Of a DNA stretch of 64,000 nucleotides, positions 18,842-28,040 are shown in pieces. This DNA is from Sphingobium nicotianae (GTDB lineage Bacteria; Pseudomonadota; Alphaproteobacteria; Sphingomonadales; Sphingomonadaceae): the NCBI RefSeq assembly GCF_018603885.1, contig NZ_JAHGAW010000011.1, positions 143,557 through 207,556 on the forward strand. The letters run 5' to 3'. Position numbers and translations under genes: made by a program. Position 1 is the first letter of the stretch; every line of letters starts with the position of its first letter. The notes under the pieces are model-generated. The model was given only the letters and a program-made list of their open reading frames with translations. It was not told where the DNA came from and did no database searches.

Positions 18842-19480
18842 TCAGCCGAACAACCGCAGGATGCCCACCTGGGGGTGGACGATGCCATCATGAATCATGG
18901 TCAGCGCCACCCAGAGAATTACGGCAATGCCGAACCAGGCAATCCAGCGAAAACGCTCAATATAGCGGGCGATGACATTCGAGGCGACGCCCATCAGGGC
19001 GACCGACAGGACGAGACCGAAGACCAGCACATAGGGGTGTTCACGCGCAGCGCCCGCCACGGCCAGAACATTGTCGAGGCTCATGCTGACATCGGCGACA
19101 GCGACGCCGAACGCCGCGCTGGCAAAGCTCCTGGCCGGCCGCATGCCGGTATGTTCATCGCCAAGGACCTCGGGCGATCCGCTGTTCAGAACGCTGTGGG
19201 AGCGCAGCTCGCGCACCATGCGCCAGGCAACCCAGAGCAGCAGCAGCCCGCCGGCGAGAATCAGGCCGACAATTCCCATGAGCTGGCTTACGACGAGCGA
19301 GAAGGAGATGCGCAGCACCAGCGCCGCCGCCACACCGATCAGGATCACCTTGCGACGCTGATCGGCCGGCAGTCCCGCCGCCAGAGCACCAACGACAATC
19401 GCATTGTCCCCTGCCAGCACGATATCGATCATCAGGATCTCGCCGAGAGCCTGCAGCGCGGAAGCATCGAAAAAAGCCAT
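18842..19480 (-). CDS. TerC/YjbE-family integral membrane protein, copy 1
   Basis: The 212-aa protein has about seven membrane helices with the two TerC signature acidic motifs: DIVLAGDNAIVVGALAAGLP near residue 19 and DVSMSLDNVLAVAGAA around residue 130. These Asp residues inside the membrane are thought to handle divalent metal ions, since relatives are implicated in Mn efflux/metalation. It is followed upstream by a second, related gene, and both probably arose by duplication. Confidence 0.85.
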   Translation of the reverse strand: MAFFDASALQALGEILMIDIVLAGDNAIVVGALAAGLPADQRRKVILIGVAAALVLRISFSLVVSQLMGIVGLILAGGLLLLWVAWRMVRELRSHSVLNSGSPEVLGDEHTGMRPARSFASAAFGVAVADVSMSLDNVLAVAGAAREHPYVLVFGLVLSVALMGVASNVIARYIERFRWIAWFGIAVILWVALTMIHDGIVHPQVGILRLFG

Positions 19481-19521
19481 ATTCTCTGCGCCTTGCTTCG
19501 GGGGATGAAGGCGGCTCTCTG

Positions 19522-20175
19522 CTACAGATTGAGCAGGGTGCGCAAGCCCAGCACATGATCGCCGCCCATCCAGCCCTCATAGATCATCGAGCAGGCGACA
19601 TAGAGAATGACGGCAAGGCCGATCCAGCCGATCCAGTGATAGCGCTGGATGAGGCGCGCGACATAGTTGGCGGCCAGGCCCATCAGCAGCACCGAGAAGC
19701 TGAGGCCGATAAACAGGAGCGCCGGATTTTCGCGCGCGATCGACGCGACGAGCAACACATTATCCAGGCTCATCGACAGGTCGGCAAGCGTGATCTGGAT
19801 AACGGCGCGCAGGAAGGTCTTGCTTGCGGGTGGCCCCTCGATCGCTGGCGTCGCGGGATCATCGGCTATCACGTCCGGTCGGGCGCGCAGCTCCCGATAG
19901 AGATTATAGGCGACCCAGAGCAGCAGCAACCCGCCCGCAAAGACCAGACCTGTGATCTTGAGCAGCTGCGTCGCCAGCAGGGCGAAGCCGATCAGGAACA
20001 CCAGCGCCAGGCCGACGCCGATGAAAAGGACCTTCTTGCGGTCCTTACCGGGCAGTCCCGACGCGAGCGACCCCATGATGACGACATTGTCGCCCGCCAT
20101 GGTGAGATCGCCGATGATGATCTGGCCGAGCTGGATCAGCCCGGCGGTGGTGAAGACGGCGGAGAAATTGAACAT
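19522..20175 (-). CDS. TerC/YjbE-family integral membrane protein, copy 2
   Basis: The 217-aa protein carries the same two acidic transmembrane motifs as its neighbour, here DLTMAGDNVVIMGSLASGLP and DLSMSLDNVLLVASIA, and the same helix spacing. The two genes are 41 bases apart on the same strand and likely co-transcribed, with rho upstream (24-base gap). The pair may form a heteromeric metal-handling membrane complex; this is inference from the tandem arrangement. Confidence 0.85.
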   Translation of the reverse strand: MFNFSAVFTTAGLIQLGQIIIGDLTMAGDNVVIMGSLASGLPGKDRKKVLFIGVGLALVFLIGFALLATQLLKITGLVFAGGLLLLWVAYNLYRELRARPDVIADDPATPAIEGPPASKTFLRAVIQITLADLSMSLDNVLLVASIARENPALLFIGLSFSVLLMGLAANYVARLIQRYHWIGWIGLAVILYVACSMIYEGWMGGDHVLGLRTLLNL

Positions 20176-20199
20176 CGCGGCGGCGCCCCCCGGCCCGCC

Positions 20200-21456
20200 T
20201 TACTGGTTCATGGTCGCGAAGAAGTCCTCGTTGGTCTTCGAGTCCTTCATCTTGTCGAGCAGGAACTCCATCGCGTCGATCGTCCCCATCTGCATGAGGA
20301 TGCGGCGCAGCACCCACATCTTGGAGAGCGTGGCCTTGTCGACCAGCAGCTCCTCCTTGCGGGTGCCGGACTTGCCGACGTCGAGCGCCGGGAAGATGCG
20401 CTTGTCGGCCACCTTGCGGTCCAGCACGATTTCCGAGTTGCCGGTGCCCTTGAACTCTTCGAAGATCACCTCGTCCATGCGGCTGCCGGTATCGATCAGG
20501 GCCGTCGCGATGATCGAGAGCGAACCGCCCTCCTCGATGTTGCGCGCGGCGCCGAAGAAGCGCTTCGGGCGCTGCAGGGCGTTGGCGTCGACACCGCCGG
20601 TCAGCACCTTGCCCGAGCTCGGCACGACCGTGTTGTAGGCGCGGCCGAGACGCGTGATCGAATCGAGCAGGATGACGACATCCTTCTTGTGCTCGACCAG
20701 GCGCTTGGCCTTTTCGATCACCATTTCAGCCACTTGCACGTGGCGCGTGGCTGGCTCGTCGAAGGTGGAGGAGACGACCTCGCCCTTCACGCTGCGCTGC
20801 ATGTCGGTGACTTCCTCCGGCCGCTCGTCGATGAGCAGCACGATCAGGAACACTTCCGGATGATTGTCGGTGATCGCCTTGGCGATATTCTGCAGCATCA
20901 CCGTCTTGCCGACGCGCGGCGGCGCGACGATCAAGGTGCGCTGGCCCTTGCCCTGCGGCGAGACGATGTCGATGACGCGCGCCGACTTGTCCTTGATCGT
21001 CGGATCCTGCGGATCGAGCGTCAGCTTCGATTCGGGATAGAGCGGCGTCAGATTGTCGAAATTGACGCGATGGCGAACGGCATCGGGATCGTCGAAATTG
21101 ACGCTGACCAGCTTGGTGAGCGCGAAGTAACGCTCGCCATCCTTGGGCGAGCGGACCTCACCGTCAACCGTGTCGCCGGTGCGCAAGCCGAATCGGCGCA
21201 CCTGATTCGGCGATACGTAGATGTCGTCCGGACCGGCGAGATAATTGGATTCGGGGCTGCGCAAGAAGCCGAAACCATCCGGCATCACCTCGATCGTGCC
21301 CTCGCCCATGATCTCCGTGCCATTCTCGGCCTCGACCTTCAGGATCGCGAACATCAGATCCTGCTTGCGCAAGGTCGATGCGCCCTCGATGCCAAGTTCT
21401 TCGGCCATCGCGACGAGGTCTGCGGGCGCTTTGCGTTTCAGGTCCTTGAGATGCAT
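20200..21456 (-). CDS. rho: Transcription termination factor Rho
   Basis: The 418-aa protein has the Rho N-terminal helix domain ([20 protein letters not shown]), an RNA-binding cold-shock-like domain ([20 protein letters not shown]), and a RecA-type ATPase with the P-loop [14 protein letters not shown] and [13 protein letters not shown]. It is an ATP-driven hexameric RNA translocase that ends transcription. A 617-base gap lies upstream, consistent with the long autoregulated leader known for rho in other bacteria. Confidence 0.97.
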   Translation of the reverse strand: MHLKDLKRKAPADLVAMAEELGIEGASTLRKQDLMFAILKVEAENGTEIMGEGTIEVMPDGFGFLRSPESNYLAGPDDIYVSPNQVRRFGLRTGDTVDGEVRSPKDGERYFALTKLVSVNFDDPDAVRHRVNFDNLTPLYPESKLTLDPQDPTIKDKSARVIDIVSPQGKGQRTLIVAPPRVGKTVMLQNIAKAITDNHPEVFLIVLLIDERPEEVTDMQRSVKGEVVSSTFDEPATRHVQVAEMVIEKAKRLVEHKKDVVILLDSITRLGRAYNTVVPSSGKVLTGGVDANALQRPKRFFGAARNIEEGGSLSIIATALIDTGSRMDEVIFEEFKGTGNSEIVLDRKVADKRIFPALDVGKSGTRKEELLVDKATLSKMWVLRRILMQMGTIDAMEFLLDKMKDSKTNEDFFATMNQ

Positions 21457-22073
21457 TGGTAGAGTCCGGGTGTTGGGAGGTTGTGCAAGGTGATCGGATA
21501 AGCCGGGATCGCCATTGGACCGGCGTCACGAGCGCGAGAGCCGCACTCAGGAAGGAATGATTTCGAATTAGGGACTGGCCCGGATCAAGTCAAGGCACGC
21601 CGTCAACACCCAGGCGCATATGTCCGGCTCTCCCGGCGCCCTCAATCCCTGGGTATATGCAGCACATCAGCGGGTCGGCGCTGACGGGGTCGGCCTAGCT
21701 GCGTGGACAAATTCCCGCTTCAATGATTGTCCGCTCTTAAGCGCTGACTCTCGAATCCGGATGGGTGAAAGGGAGTGGGGAGCTGACGCACCTATTCCTC
21801 CCCGAGCTTGTCTCGGGGAGGGGAACCGCGAAGCGGTGGAGGGGCCGCCGAAGGCGGAAGGCCCGTCCATTTCCCCTCCACCACCCTTCGGGTGGTCCCC
21901 CTCCCCGAGACAAGCTCGGGGAGGAACTAAATGTCCGAAAAGTCGTCGCGTCCTGACTGTCGGCTTCTGGACGATATCTCGGATAGCCGTTTTTTCGAAT
22001 TTCTCCCCCCGCCTGACACTCAACGGCGCGATAGAGCATCAGATCGTTCGCCACCACGAGCGCTCGTCCCCGG
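21457..22073. other. Long gap upstream of rho
   Basis: This 617-base stretch separates rho from a small secreted-protein gene, both read on the minus strand. It holds the rho promoter/leader, which I cannot place exactly, and a structured repeat at 21797-21924. Short frames present here are dominated by the repeat sequence and look non-coding. Confidence 0.6.
21797..21924. repeat. Palindromic repeat element (REP/MITE-like)
   Basis: Two 25-base units, at 21797-21821 and 21900-21924, are exact reverse complements. Each is itself a near-palindrome (CCTCCCCGAGC...GCTCGGGGAGG type). Between them lie further nested inverted repeats (ggtggagggg / cccctccacc, plus aggcgg and gggtggt hairpins). The whole 128 bases could fold into one long branched stem. 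No coding potential is convincing. This is the form of a small dispersed intergenic repeat, and copy number elsewhere is unknown. Confidence 0.75.
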
Positions 22074-22430
22074 TCATTGCACTGTCTGCAGCGCCTTGCC
22101 GACTGCCTGGAGGCGCTGACCCTTCTCGGAGAGAATGCCGCCGCAGCGGATGCGCTCGGTCTCGACCACTTCCTGCGTCAACGCGGTGTAGATGCGCCGC
22201 AATTCCGCCTCGAGATCGATCGCCGGTGCCCGTCCTTCCACGCGGCCGATGAAATACATCATCCCGCCAATGACCCCCGTCCGCGCCTCGCCTTGCGCCT
22301 GGCCCACCGCCGCGGCGACGATCGCGATGCAGCGCAGATCGGCTTCAACCTCAGGCGGCTGCGCGGCCAGACCTGGCGACCCGGCCATCAGCGCGACACC
22401 CCCGACTGACGCGGCAAACGATGTGCGCAT
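22074..22430 (-). CDS. Small secreted protein of unknown function
   Basis: A 118-aa protein with a predicted signal peptide (cleavage near GLAAQ, about residue 23) and an all-helical mature part with two Cys residues (LRCIAIV and IRCGGIL) that could form a disulfide in the periplasm. The glycine/methionine stretch TGVIGGMMYFIGRVEGR resembles small periplasmic proteins seen in sphingomonads. It lies downstream of hemJ on the same strand. I do not recognise a function. Confidence 0.65.
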   Translation of the reverse strand: MRTSFAASVGGVALMAGSPGLAAQPPEVEADLRCIAIVAAAVGQAQGEARTGVIGGMMYFIGRVEGRAPAIDLEAELRRIYTALTQEVVETERIRCGGILSEKGQRLQAVGKALQTVQ

Positions 22431-22472
22431 CCCCTGCTCCTCCCCCTATTTTTGCCGACCGGAAAGCGCCGG

Positions 22473-22931
22473 TCAGAAGGGCCTCACAATGACGAGGATG
22501 ATGATGAACGTCACCAGCAACGCCGGCACCTCGTTGATCATGCGCAGTCGCTTTTCCGGCCAGGGGCGCTGCCCCACGGCCAGCTTCTTCGCATAGCCGA
22601 CCATCCAGCCGTGGAAACCGGAGAGGATGATCACCAGCAGCAGCTTGGCGTGGAACCAGCCCTGGCTGAACGCGCCGACATTCAATGCCAGCGCGAGGCC
22701 GAGCAGCCAGACAATGATCAGCGACGGGTTCATGATGATGCGCTTGAGCCGCATCTCGCGGTCGATCCAGGCAATGTCCTCCGGGGATCCCACCGCGGTC
22801 TGGTGATGATAGACGAAGAAGCGCGGCATCATGAACAGGCTGGCCATCAGGAAGATGACGAAGATGACATGAGCTGCGCGGATCCAGGGATAAGCGGCGC
22901 CGAGAAAACCGACGCCCGGCAGGATAGACAT
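22473..22931 (-). CDS. hemJ: Protoporphyrinogen IX oxidase HemJ (CopD-like membrane protein)
   Basis: The longer frame reaches 23183, but the HemJ-like sequence starts at ATG 22929-22931 (MSILPGVGFLGAAYPWIRAA), giving 152 aa with four membrane helices. AAHVIFVIFLMASLFMMPRF carries the conserved His of helix 1, and MRLKRIIMNPSLI is a family signature. HemJ oxidises protoporphyrinogen to protoporphyrin in the inner membrane. The next gene upstream is hemE, two steps earlier in haem synthesis, with about 100 bases between them. A gagga motif lies 11 bases before the start. Confidence 0.88.
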   Translation of the reverse strand: MSILPGVGFLGAAYPWIRAAHVIFVIFLMASLFMMPRFFVYHHQTAVGSPEDIAWIDREMRLKRIIMNPSLIIVWLLGLALALNVGAFSQGWFHAKLLLVIILSGFHGWMVGYAKKLAVGQRPWPEKRLRMINEVPALLVTFIIILVIVRPF

Positions 22932-23031
22932 GGGGAGAATGTTCCTCTGCTTTGACCATGCGCGATGTCGGTGCCTTGTAGAACGGCACGGAGAGAATTG
23001 GAACGGGCCTGACCTGCGTCTGTCCTCTTCC

Positions 23032-24066
23032 TCAGAGGCCCCGAACCCGTGCCACCAGCCGCTCGACATAGGCGATCGGCGTGTCGGGCAGGATGCCGTG
23101 GCCAAGGTTGAAGATGTGCGGCCGCCCGGCCAGTGCTTCGAGAATCTCGTCCACCGCCCGGTCGAGCGTGGCGCCACCGGCAATCAGCGCCAGCGGATCG
23201 AGATTGCCCTGCACCGGCATGCCGCGCGGCAATTCCCGGTTCGCCCAGCTCGGATCCAGCGTCTCGTCGAGGCCAAGCGCATCGACACCTGTCCCTGCGG
23301 CATAATCGATCAGCTTGGCGCCGGCGCCCTTGGGGAAACCGATGATCGGCGTCTCGGGATGACGCGCCTTGAGCCCCGCGACGATCGCGGCATTGGGCGC
23401 GATCACCCATTCGCGGAACTGATCGGGGCTGAGCGAGCCTGCCCAGCTGTCGAAGAGCTGCACGGCATCGACGCCCGCCTCGATCTGAGCGGAGAGATAG
23501 TCGACGGTCATCTCGACGATCGCCGCGATGATCCCGCCGAAGCGCACCGGATCGCCATAAGCGAGACGCCGCGCCGCCGCATGATCGCGGCTGCCCTGGC
23601 CTGCGACCATATAGGTGGCGACTGTCCAGGGACTGCCGGCGAACCCCAGGAAGGTCGTTTCCGGTGAGAGCGCCGCCCGCACGCGCCGCACCGTCTCGAT
23701 CACCGGCGCGAGCCGCTCGGGCGCCGGCGCCAGGTCCGCCAGATCGGCGCCCGAAAGCGGCGGCGCGAGGCGCGGCCCCTCCCCCGTTTCGAACCAGAGA
23801 TGCTGGCCCAGAGCATGCGGCACGACAAGGATATCGGAAAACAGGATCGCGCCGTCGAAGCCGAACCGCCGGATTGGCTGGAGCGTCACTTCCGCCGCGC
23901 TCGCCGGATCATAGCAAAGATCGAGAAACCCGCCTTTTTCGGCCCGCAAGGCGCGATATTCCGGCAGATAGCGCCCCGCCTGCCGCATCAGCCAGAGCGG
24001 CGGACGTGCCGGCATCTGGCCCTTGAGCACGCCAAGCAGAGGCGGCGTGATGGCGGAAACGTCCAC
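23032..24066 (-). CDS. hemE: Uroporphyrinogen decarboxylase
   Basis: The 344-aa product shows the N-terminal signature PPLWLMRQAGRYLPEYRALR and the second signature GFAGSPWTVATYMVAGQ, and contains the conserved DSWAGSLSPDQFREWV. It decarboxylates uroporphyrinogen III to coproporphyrinogen III in haem biosynthesis. In Caulobacter and many other alphaproteobacteria hemE borders the chromosomal origin, and here its upstream gap carries DnaA boxes. Confidence 0.96.
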   Translation of the reverse strand: MDVSAITPPLLGVLKGQMPARPPLWLMRQAGRYLPEYRALRAEKGGFLDLCYDPASAAEVTLQPIRRFGFDGAILFSDILVVPHALGQHLWFETGEGPRLAPPLSGADLADLAPAPERLAPVIETVRRVRAALSPETTFLGFAGSPWTVATYMVAGQGSRDHAAARRLAYGDPVRFGGIIAAIVEMTVDYLSAQIEAGVDAVQLFDSWAGSLSPDQFREWVIAPNAAIVAGLKARHPETPIIGFPKGAGAKLIDYAAGTGVDALGLDETLDPSWANRELPRGMPVQGNLDPLALIAGGATLDRAVDEILEALAGRPHIFNLGHGILPDTPIAYVERLVARVRGL

Positions 24067-24359
24067 GGGTCTACTTCCTAATAAAGAGTTAATTAAAGAT
24101 TGTTGGAGTCTGTTGGTCGGTGGATGACGGGCATTATTGCCTTGTCACGATTTTGCCAACAGCTTGACCGCAGCAGGTCCGCTTGGTGCGTACGAGTCCC
24201 GATCCTCATCCCCGTTTCCCACAGGCTGTTGGCGATGGACGGGCCGTGTGGATAAGCAGGCTGATTCCAGACAGGGTTGCGCGGACGAAACCGGCGGATC
24301 GACTTCTCCACAGAGCCGTCCCTTGCCTTATCCGCGATTTATCCACATGGTTTGACGTC
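24067..24359. other. Probable chromosomal replication origin (oriC)
   Basis: The 293-base gap lies between hemE and the PPSR kinase, the classical alphaproteobacterial origin location. It has two perfect DnaA boxes TTATCCACA (24247-24255 on the minus strand, 24339-24347 on the plus strand). Near-matches are TTCTCCACA (24304-24312), TTTCCCACA (24215-24223) and TTATCCGCG (24328-24336). An AT-rich patch near hemE (24079-24102, including ttaattaa) could be the unwinding element. Gene direction flips here: about 11 kb to the left is leftward and about 10 kb to the right is rightward, as expected for replication moving both ways. Confidence 0.8.
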
Positions 24360-25205
24360 ATGGATCGGCTCAATCTCCATCTCCTCTCGGATTCGACCGG
24401 CGAGACGCTGGAGCATATCGGCAAGGCCGCGATCGCACAGTTCGAGAATGTCGAGACGATCCGCCATTTCTGGCCCATGGTCCGCTCCGAACAGCATCTG
24501 CAGCGCATTCTCGAGGAAGTGGCGCGCAATCCCGGGATGGTTCTGTTCACGCTTGCCAATCAGGCGCTGCGCAAGAAGCTGGAAAATGGCTGCCGGGCGC
24601 TCGGCATTCCCTTCGTCGCGCCGCTCGATCCCGTGACCGATGCGATGTCCAATCTGCTGGGGCAGGAGACGCGCAACCGACCCGGCCGCAAGCATGTGCT
24701 GGACGACGCCTATTTCGCGCGCATCGATGCGATCCAGTTCACGATCGCGCATGATGACGGGGTCGGCTGGGAGAATTGGGAGGAGGCCGATATCGTCCTT
24801 GCCGGCGTCTCGCGCACCTCCAAGACGCCGACCAGCATCTATCTCGCCAATCGCGGCTACAAGACGGCGAACATTCCCCTCGTACCGGAATCGCCGCCGC
24901 CGCCGAGCCTCTTCACGCTCAGGCATCCGATGGTCGTTGGCCTCACCACCAGTCCGGAGCGGCTGGTGCAGATCCGCCGCAACCGGCTGCTGACGCTCAA
25001 TCAGGCGCCGGAAACGGCTTATGTCGATCTCGATCGGGTGAATGGCGAGGTGGCGCATGCCCGCCGCCTGTTTGCCGATCAGGGTTGGGCCGTGATCGAC
25101 GTCACTCGCCGCTCGATCGAGGAGACGGCTGCCGCGATCGTTCAGCTTTATCAGGAGCGTCTCAAAGGCGTGGCCGAGGGGATAGGGAGCTCGGCCAGCC
25201 TATGA
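24360..25205 (+). CDS. Pyruvate, phosphate dikinase regulatory protein (PPSR/DUF299 kinase-pyrophosphorylase)
   Basis: I chose ATG at 24360 (MDRLNLHLLSDSTGETLEHI). The frame stays open to 24183 only because the origin lacks stops there. The 281-aa protein has the P-loop GVSRTSKTPTSIYLANRG near residue 150 and the opening LLSDSTGET characteristic of the family. Members reversibly phosphorylate PEP synthase or PPDK on Thr, using ADP, and so control PEP/pyruvate conversion. It is the first gene right of the origin (the RP001 position) and overlaps maf by ATGA. Confidence 0.92.
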   Translation: MDRLNLHLLSDSTGETLEHIGKAAIAQFENVETIRHFWPMVRSEQHLQRILEEVARNPGMVLFTLANQALRKKLENGCRALGIPFVAPLDPVTDAMSNLLGQETRNRPGRKHVLDDAYFARIDAIQFTIAHDDGVGWENWEEADIVLAGVSRTSKTPTSIYLANRGYKTANIPLVPESPPPPSLFTLRHPMVVGLTTSPERLVQIRRNRLLTLNQAPETAYVDLDRVNGEVAHARRLFADQGWAVIDVTRRSIEETAAAIVQLYQERLKGVAEGIGSSASL

Positions 25206-25804
25206 GCGAGACATTATTGCTGGCCTCGCAGAGCACGAGCCGCCGGCGCCTGCTCGCCGATGCGATGGTGCCCTTCGAGACGGTCGATGCCGGCGTGGAT
25301 GAAGAGGCGCTCAAGGCGGCGCTGGATGCGGAGGGGATGGGCGCGCGCGATCTTGCTGACGCACTGGCCGAATGGAAGGCCAAGCGTCCCTCGATGCGTC
25401 ATCCGACGGCGCTGGTTCTCGGTTGCGACCAGACGCTGGAACTCGAGGATGGCAGCCGGCTCGACAAGATCGATACACGGGAAGAAGCGGCCGACCTTCT
25501 CGCGCGGATGAGCGGGCGGACGCACAAGCTCCACAGCGCGGCGGTGATCGCGCAGGGCGGCGAGCCCGTCTGGCGGCAGGTCGAGAGTGTCACCCTGCAG
25601 ATGCGGCCGTTGAGCGCGGCGTTCATCGATCATTATCTCGATCTCGATTGGGAGAATTGCCGCTGGTGTGTCGGCTGCTACCGGGTCGAGGGCCCCGGCG
25701 CGCAGCTCTTCGCGCGCATCCAGGGCAGCCTGTTCGCGGTGCAGGGCCTGCCGCTGCTTCCTTTGCTCGACTATTTGCGCGTGCGCTCTATTCTGCCCGC
25801 ATGA
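25202..25804 (+). CDS. maf: Maf-family nucleotide pyrophosphatase
   Basis: The 200-aa product begins MSETLLLASQSTSRRRLLAD, where SxSxRR is the Maf signature, and has LVLGCDQTLELEDG with the metal-binding Asp and Gln. It hydrolyses non-canonical nucleoside triphosphates (7-methyl-GTP or dTTP/UTP, depending on subfamily) to monophosphates. Start and stop overlap the neighbours by ATGA on both sides. Confidence 0.92.
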   Translation: MSETLLLASQSTSRRRLLADAMVPFETVDAGVDEEALKAALDAEGMGARDLADALAEWKAKRPSMRHPTALVLGCDQTLELEDGSRLDKIDTREEAADLLARMSGRTHKLHSAAVIAQGGEPVWRQVESVTLQMRPLSAAFIDHYLDLDWENCRWCVGCYRVEGPGAQLFARIQGSLFAVQGLPLLPLLDYLRVRSILPA

Positions 25805-26634
25805 GACAAGGCATACCTTACGCGGAAGTTATCGGCGATCCTATCGCCCACAGCAAATCCCCCACCATCCACAATTTCTGGCTGGAAGCGCTCGGTATTG
25901 AGGCCGAATATCGCAAGACGCGTGTGACTGCGGCCGGTCTCGCTGCCTACTTCCTCCAGCGCCGCGCCGATCCCGACTGGCTGGGTTGCAACATTACCAT
26001 CCCGCATAAGATCGCCGCGATGGACTATGTCGACGATCCCGGCGGCGTACGCCAGCGGATCGGGGCGATCAACACGGTTGCCTGCGAGACGGGCGGCCCG
26101 CTGATCGGAACCAATACTGATGCCGGCGGTTTCCTCCAGCCGTTGGCCGCGCGGAAATGGCAGGGCAGCAGGGCGATCCTGGCTGGTGCGGGCGGTGCAG
26201 CGCAAGCGATTGGCTTTGCGTTGCGCTCGATCGGCATCAACGAACTCACGCTGGTCGTGCGGGACGCCGCCAAAGGTCGCGCTCTGCTCGACAAGCTCGG
26301 ACTGGACGGGATCGTGCAGGGTTTCGATGCGCCTCTTCCGGCGGCGGACTTGCTGGTCAATTCAACCTCCCTGGGCATGATCGGCAATGCGCCCTACGCG
26401 CCGGATCTCTCGACCCTGCCCGGCGCGGCTATGGTCTATGACATCGTCTATGCTCCTCTTGAGACGCCCCTGCTGGCGGCTGCGCGGGCACGGGGGCTGG
26501 CGACGATCGACGGGCTGGAGATGCTGATCGGTCAGGCAGCCCTGGCCTTCGATATCTTTTTCGATGCAGTCGCTCCGCGCGAGCTGGATGCAGATCTGCG
26601 CGACCTGTTGCTCGCGCCGGTCGCTGCCGATTGA
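25801..26634 (+). CDS. aroE: Shikimate dehydrogenase
   Basis: The 277-aa protein has the shikimate-binding motif HSKSPTIHNF, the catalytic-lysine segment GCNITIPHKIAA, the NTDAGGFLQPL motif and an NADP-binding loop GAGGAAQAIGFAL. It reduces 3-dehydroshikimate to shikimate with NADPH in aromatic amino acid synthesis. ATG at 25801 overlaps the maf stop by four bases, and coaE starts immediately after its stop. Confidence 0.95.
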   Translation: MRQGIPYAEVIGDPIAHSKSPTIHNFWLEALGIEAEYRKTRVTAAGLAAYFLQRRADPDWLGCNITIPHKIAAMDYVDDPGGVRQRIGAINTVACETGGPLIGTNTDAGGFLQPLAARKWQGSRAILAGAGGAAQAIGFALRSIGINELTLVVRDAAKGRALLDKLGLDGIVQGFDAPLPAADLLVNSTSLGMIGNAPYAPDLSTLPGAAMVYDIVYAPLETPLLAAARARGLATIDGLEMLIGQAALAFDIFFDAVAPRELDADLRDLLLAPVAAD

Positions 26635-27240
26635 ATGGCGCATCGGCCCTTCCGGCTCGGCCTTACCGGTTCGATCGGGTCGGGTAAGTCCACGGTCGCG
26701 GCGGTGTTTCGCCAGGCCGGGGTGCCGGTATTCGATGCCGATGCCGAGGTCCACCGCCTGCAGGGGCCGGGCGGCGCCCTGCTCCCGGCCATTGAGGCGC
26801 GATTTCCCGGCACGACCGGGCCGATGGGCGTCAATCGGCAGGCCCTGAGCGCGCGCGTGATCGGAAAGCCGGCCGAATTGCGCGCGCTGGAAAGGATCGT
26901 GCACCCGGCAGTGGGGACCGCGCGGCAGGCCTTCCTGCGCCGCCAGGCGGGGCATCGGCTGGTGCTGCTCGACATCCCCTTGCTGTTCGAGACCGGCGGA
27001 GAGCGGGCGATGGACCGGGTGATCGTGCTGTCCACGCCCCTTTTCGTTCAGCGTCGACGCGTCCTGCGGCGCAAAGGCATGACCGAAGGGCGCCTGCGCA
27101 AGATCCGCGCGGCTCAGATGCCGGACCACCTGAAGTGCGCTCGGGCCGACTTCATCCTCAACACTGCCCGTCCGAAATGGCAGACAAGAGCGGAAATCTC
27201 CCGTTTGCTGGCTTGCCTTCGTCGGTCGCTGGTCCGATAA
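26635..27240 (+). CDS. coaE: Dephospho-CoA kinase
   Basis: The 201-aa protein opens with the Walker A motif GLTGSIGSGKSTVA and contains VFDADAEVHRL and VLLDIPLLFETGGE, the CoaE signatures. It adds the 3'-phosphate to dephospho-CoA in the last step of CoA synthesis. ATG 26635 follows the aroE stop with no gap. Confidence 0.94.
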   Translation: MAHRPFRLGLTGSIGSGKSTVAAVFRQAGVPVFDADAEVHRLQGPGGALLPAIEARFPGTTGPMGVNRQALSARVIGKPAELRALERIVHPAVGTARQAFLRRQAGHRLVLLDIPLLFETGGERAMDRVIVLSTPLFVQRRRVLRRKGMTEGRLRKIRAAQMPDHLKCARADFILNTARPKWQTRAEISRLLACLRRSLVR

Positions 27241-27268
27241 TAGCTGTTTAAGTGAGTCACATTGCACG

Positions 27269-27967
27269 ATGCGCGAAATCGTCTTCGACACGGAAACAAC
27301 GGGCCTGGATCCCTCGACAGGGGACCGTCTCGTCGAAATCGGTTGTATCGAACTGATCAACCGGATCCCGACCGGCGCGACCTTCCATGCATATTTTCAT
27401 CCTGAGCGAACGATGCCGGCGCAGGCCGAGGCGGTCCACGGTCTTTCCGACCGCTTCCTGTCGGATAAACCGCGCTTTGCCGAACGTGCTGCGGAATTGC
27501 TCGAGTTTCTCGGTGACTCCAAGTTGGTGGCGCATAATGCGCGATTTGACTTCGGCTTTTTGAACGCGGAACTGGAACGATGCCGCCATCCGATCGTCGA
27601 TATGGGACGGATGATCGATACCATTGCCATTGCCCGCACGCTCCATCCTGGTGCCAAGCACAGCCTGGACGCGCTCTGCTCGCGCTATGGGATTGATCGC
27701 AGCCACCGCGTGAAGCACGGCGCGCTTCTCGATGCCGAACTGCTTGCTCAACTCTATATCGAACTGACTGGGGGTCGTCAGATTGGTCTCACCCTGGTGG
27801 CCGAGTCACAGATCGAGGTCGTCGCCACGGACTGCCTCGTGACAGTCAACGTTGAGCGGACGGCGCGCCCCGCCCGCATCTTCACCCTGAGCGAGGAAGA
27901 GCGCCGGCGTCACGCTTCCTTCCTGGAGAAAATCGACAATCCCATCTGGCTGGAACCGGCTGTCTGA
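27269..27967 (+). CDS. dnaQ: DNA polymerase III epsilon subunit (3'-5' exonuclease)
   Basis: The 232-aa protein has the DEDDh exonuclease motifs: VFDTETTGLDP (ExoI), VAHNARFDFGFLNAEL (ExoII), and VKHGALLDAELLAQLY with the catalytic His and Asp (ExoIII). A C-terminal tail would bind the alpha subunit. It proofreads replication errors. dnaQ following coaE near the origin is the standard alphaproteobacterial order. Confidence 0.94.
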   Translation: MREIVFDTETTGLDPSTGDRLVEIGCIELINRIPTGATFHAYFHPERTMPAQAEAVHGLSDRFLSDKPRFAERAAELLEFLGDSKLVAHNARFDFGFLNAELERCRHPIVDMGRMIDTIAIARTLHPGAKHSLDALCSRYGIDRSHRVKHGALLDAELLAQLYIELTGGRQIGLTLVAESQIEVVATDCLVTVNVERTARPARIFTLSEEERRRHASFLEKIDNPIWLEPAV

Positions 27968-28040
27968 TGCCGCTCTCGCGCTGGCAAAGCCGGTCGCGCC
28001 GCCTACATTGATCCAAAGCGCCAACAAAAGGAGAAAGCTG

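Noticed and set aside
19555..21462. 635-aa plus-strand frame across TerC and rho
   Set aside because: It is antisense to two verified genes and has no domain.
24183..24359. N-terminal extension of the PPSR kinase through the origin
   Set aside because: The frame is open only because of base composition. The family starts at MDRLNLHLLSDSTGET (24360), and the extension covers the DnaA boxes.
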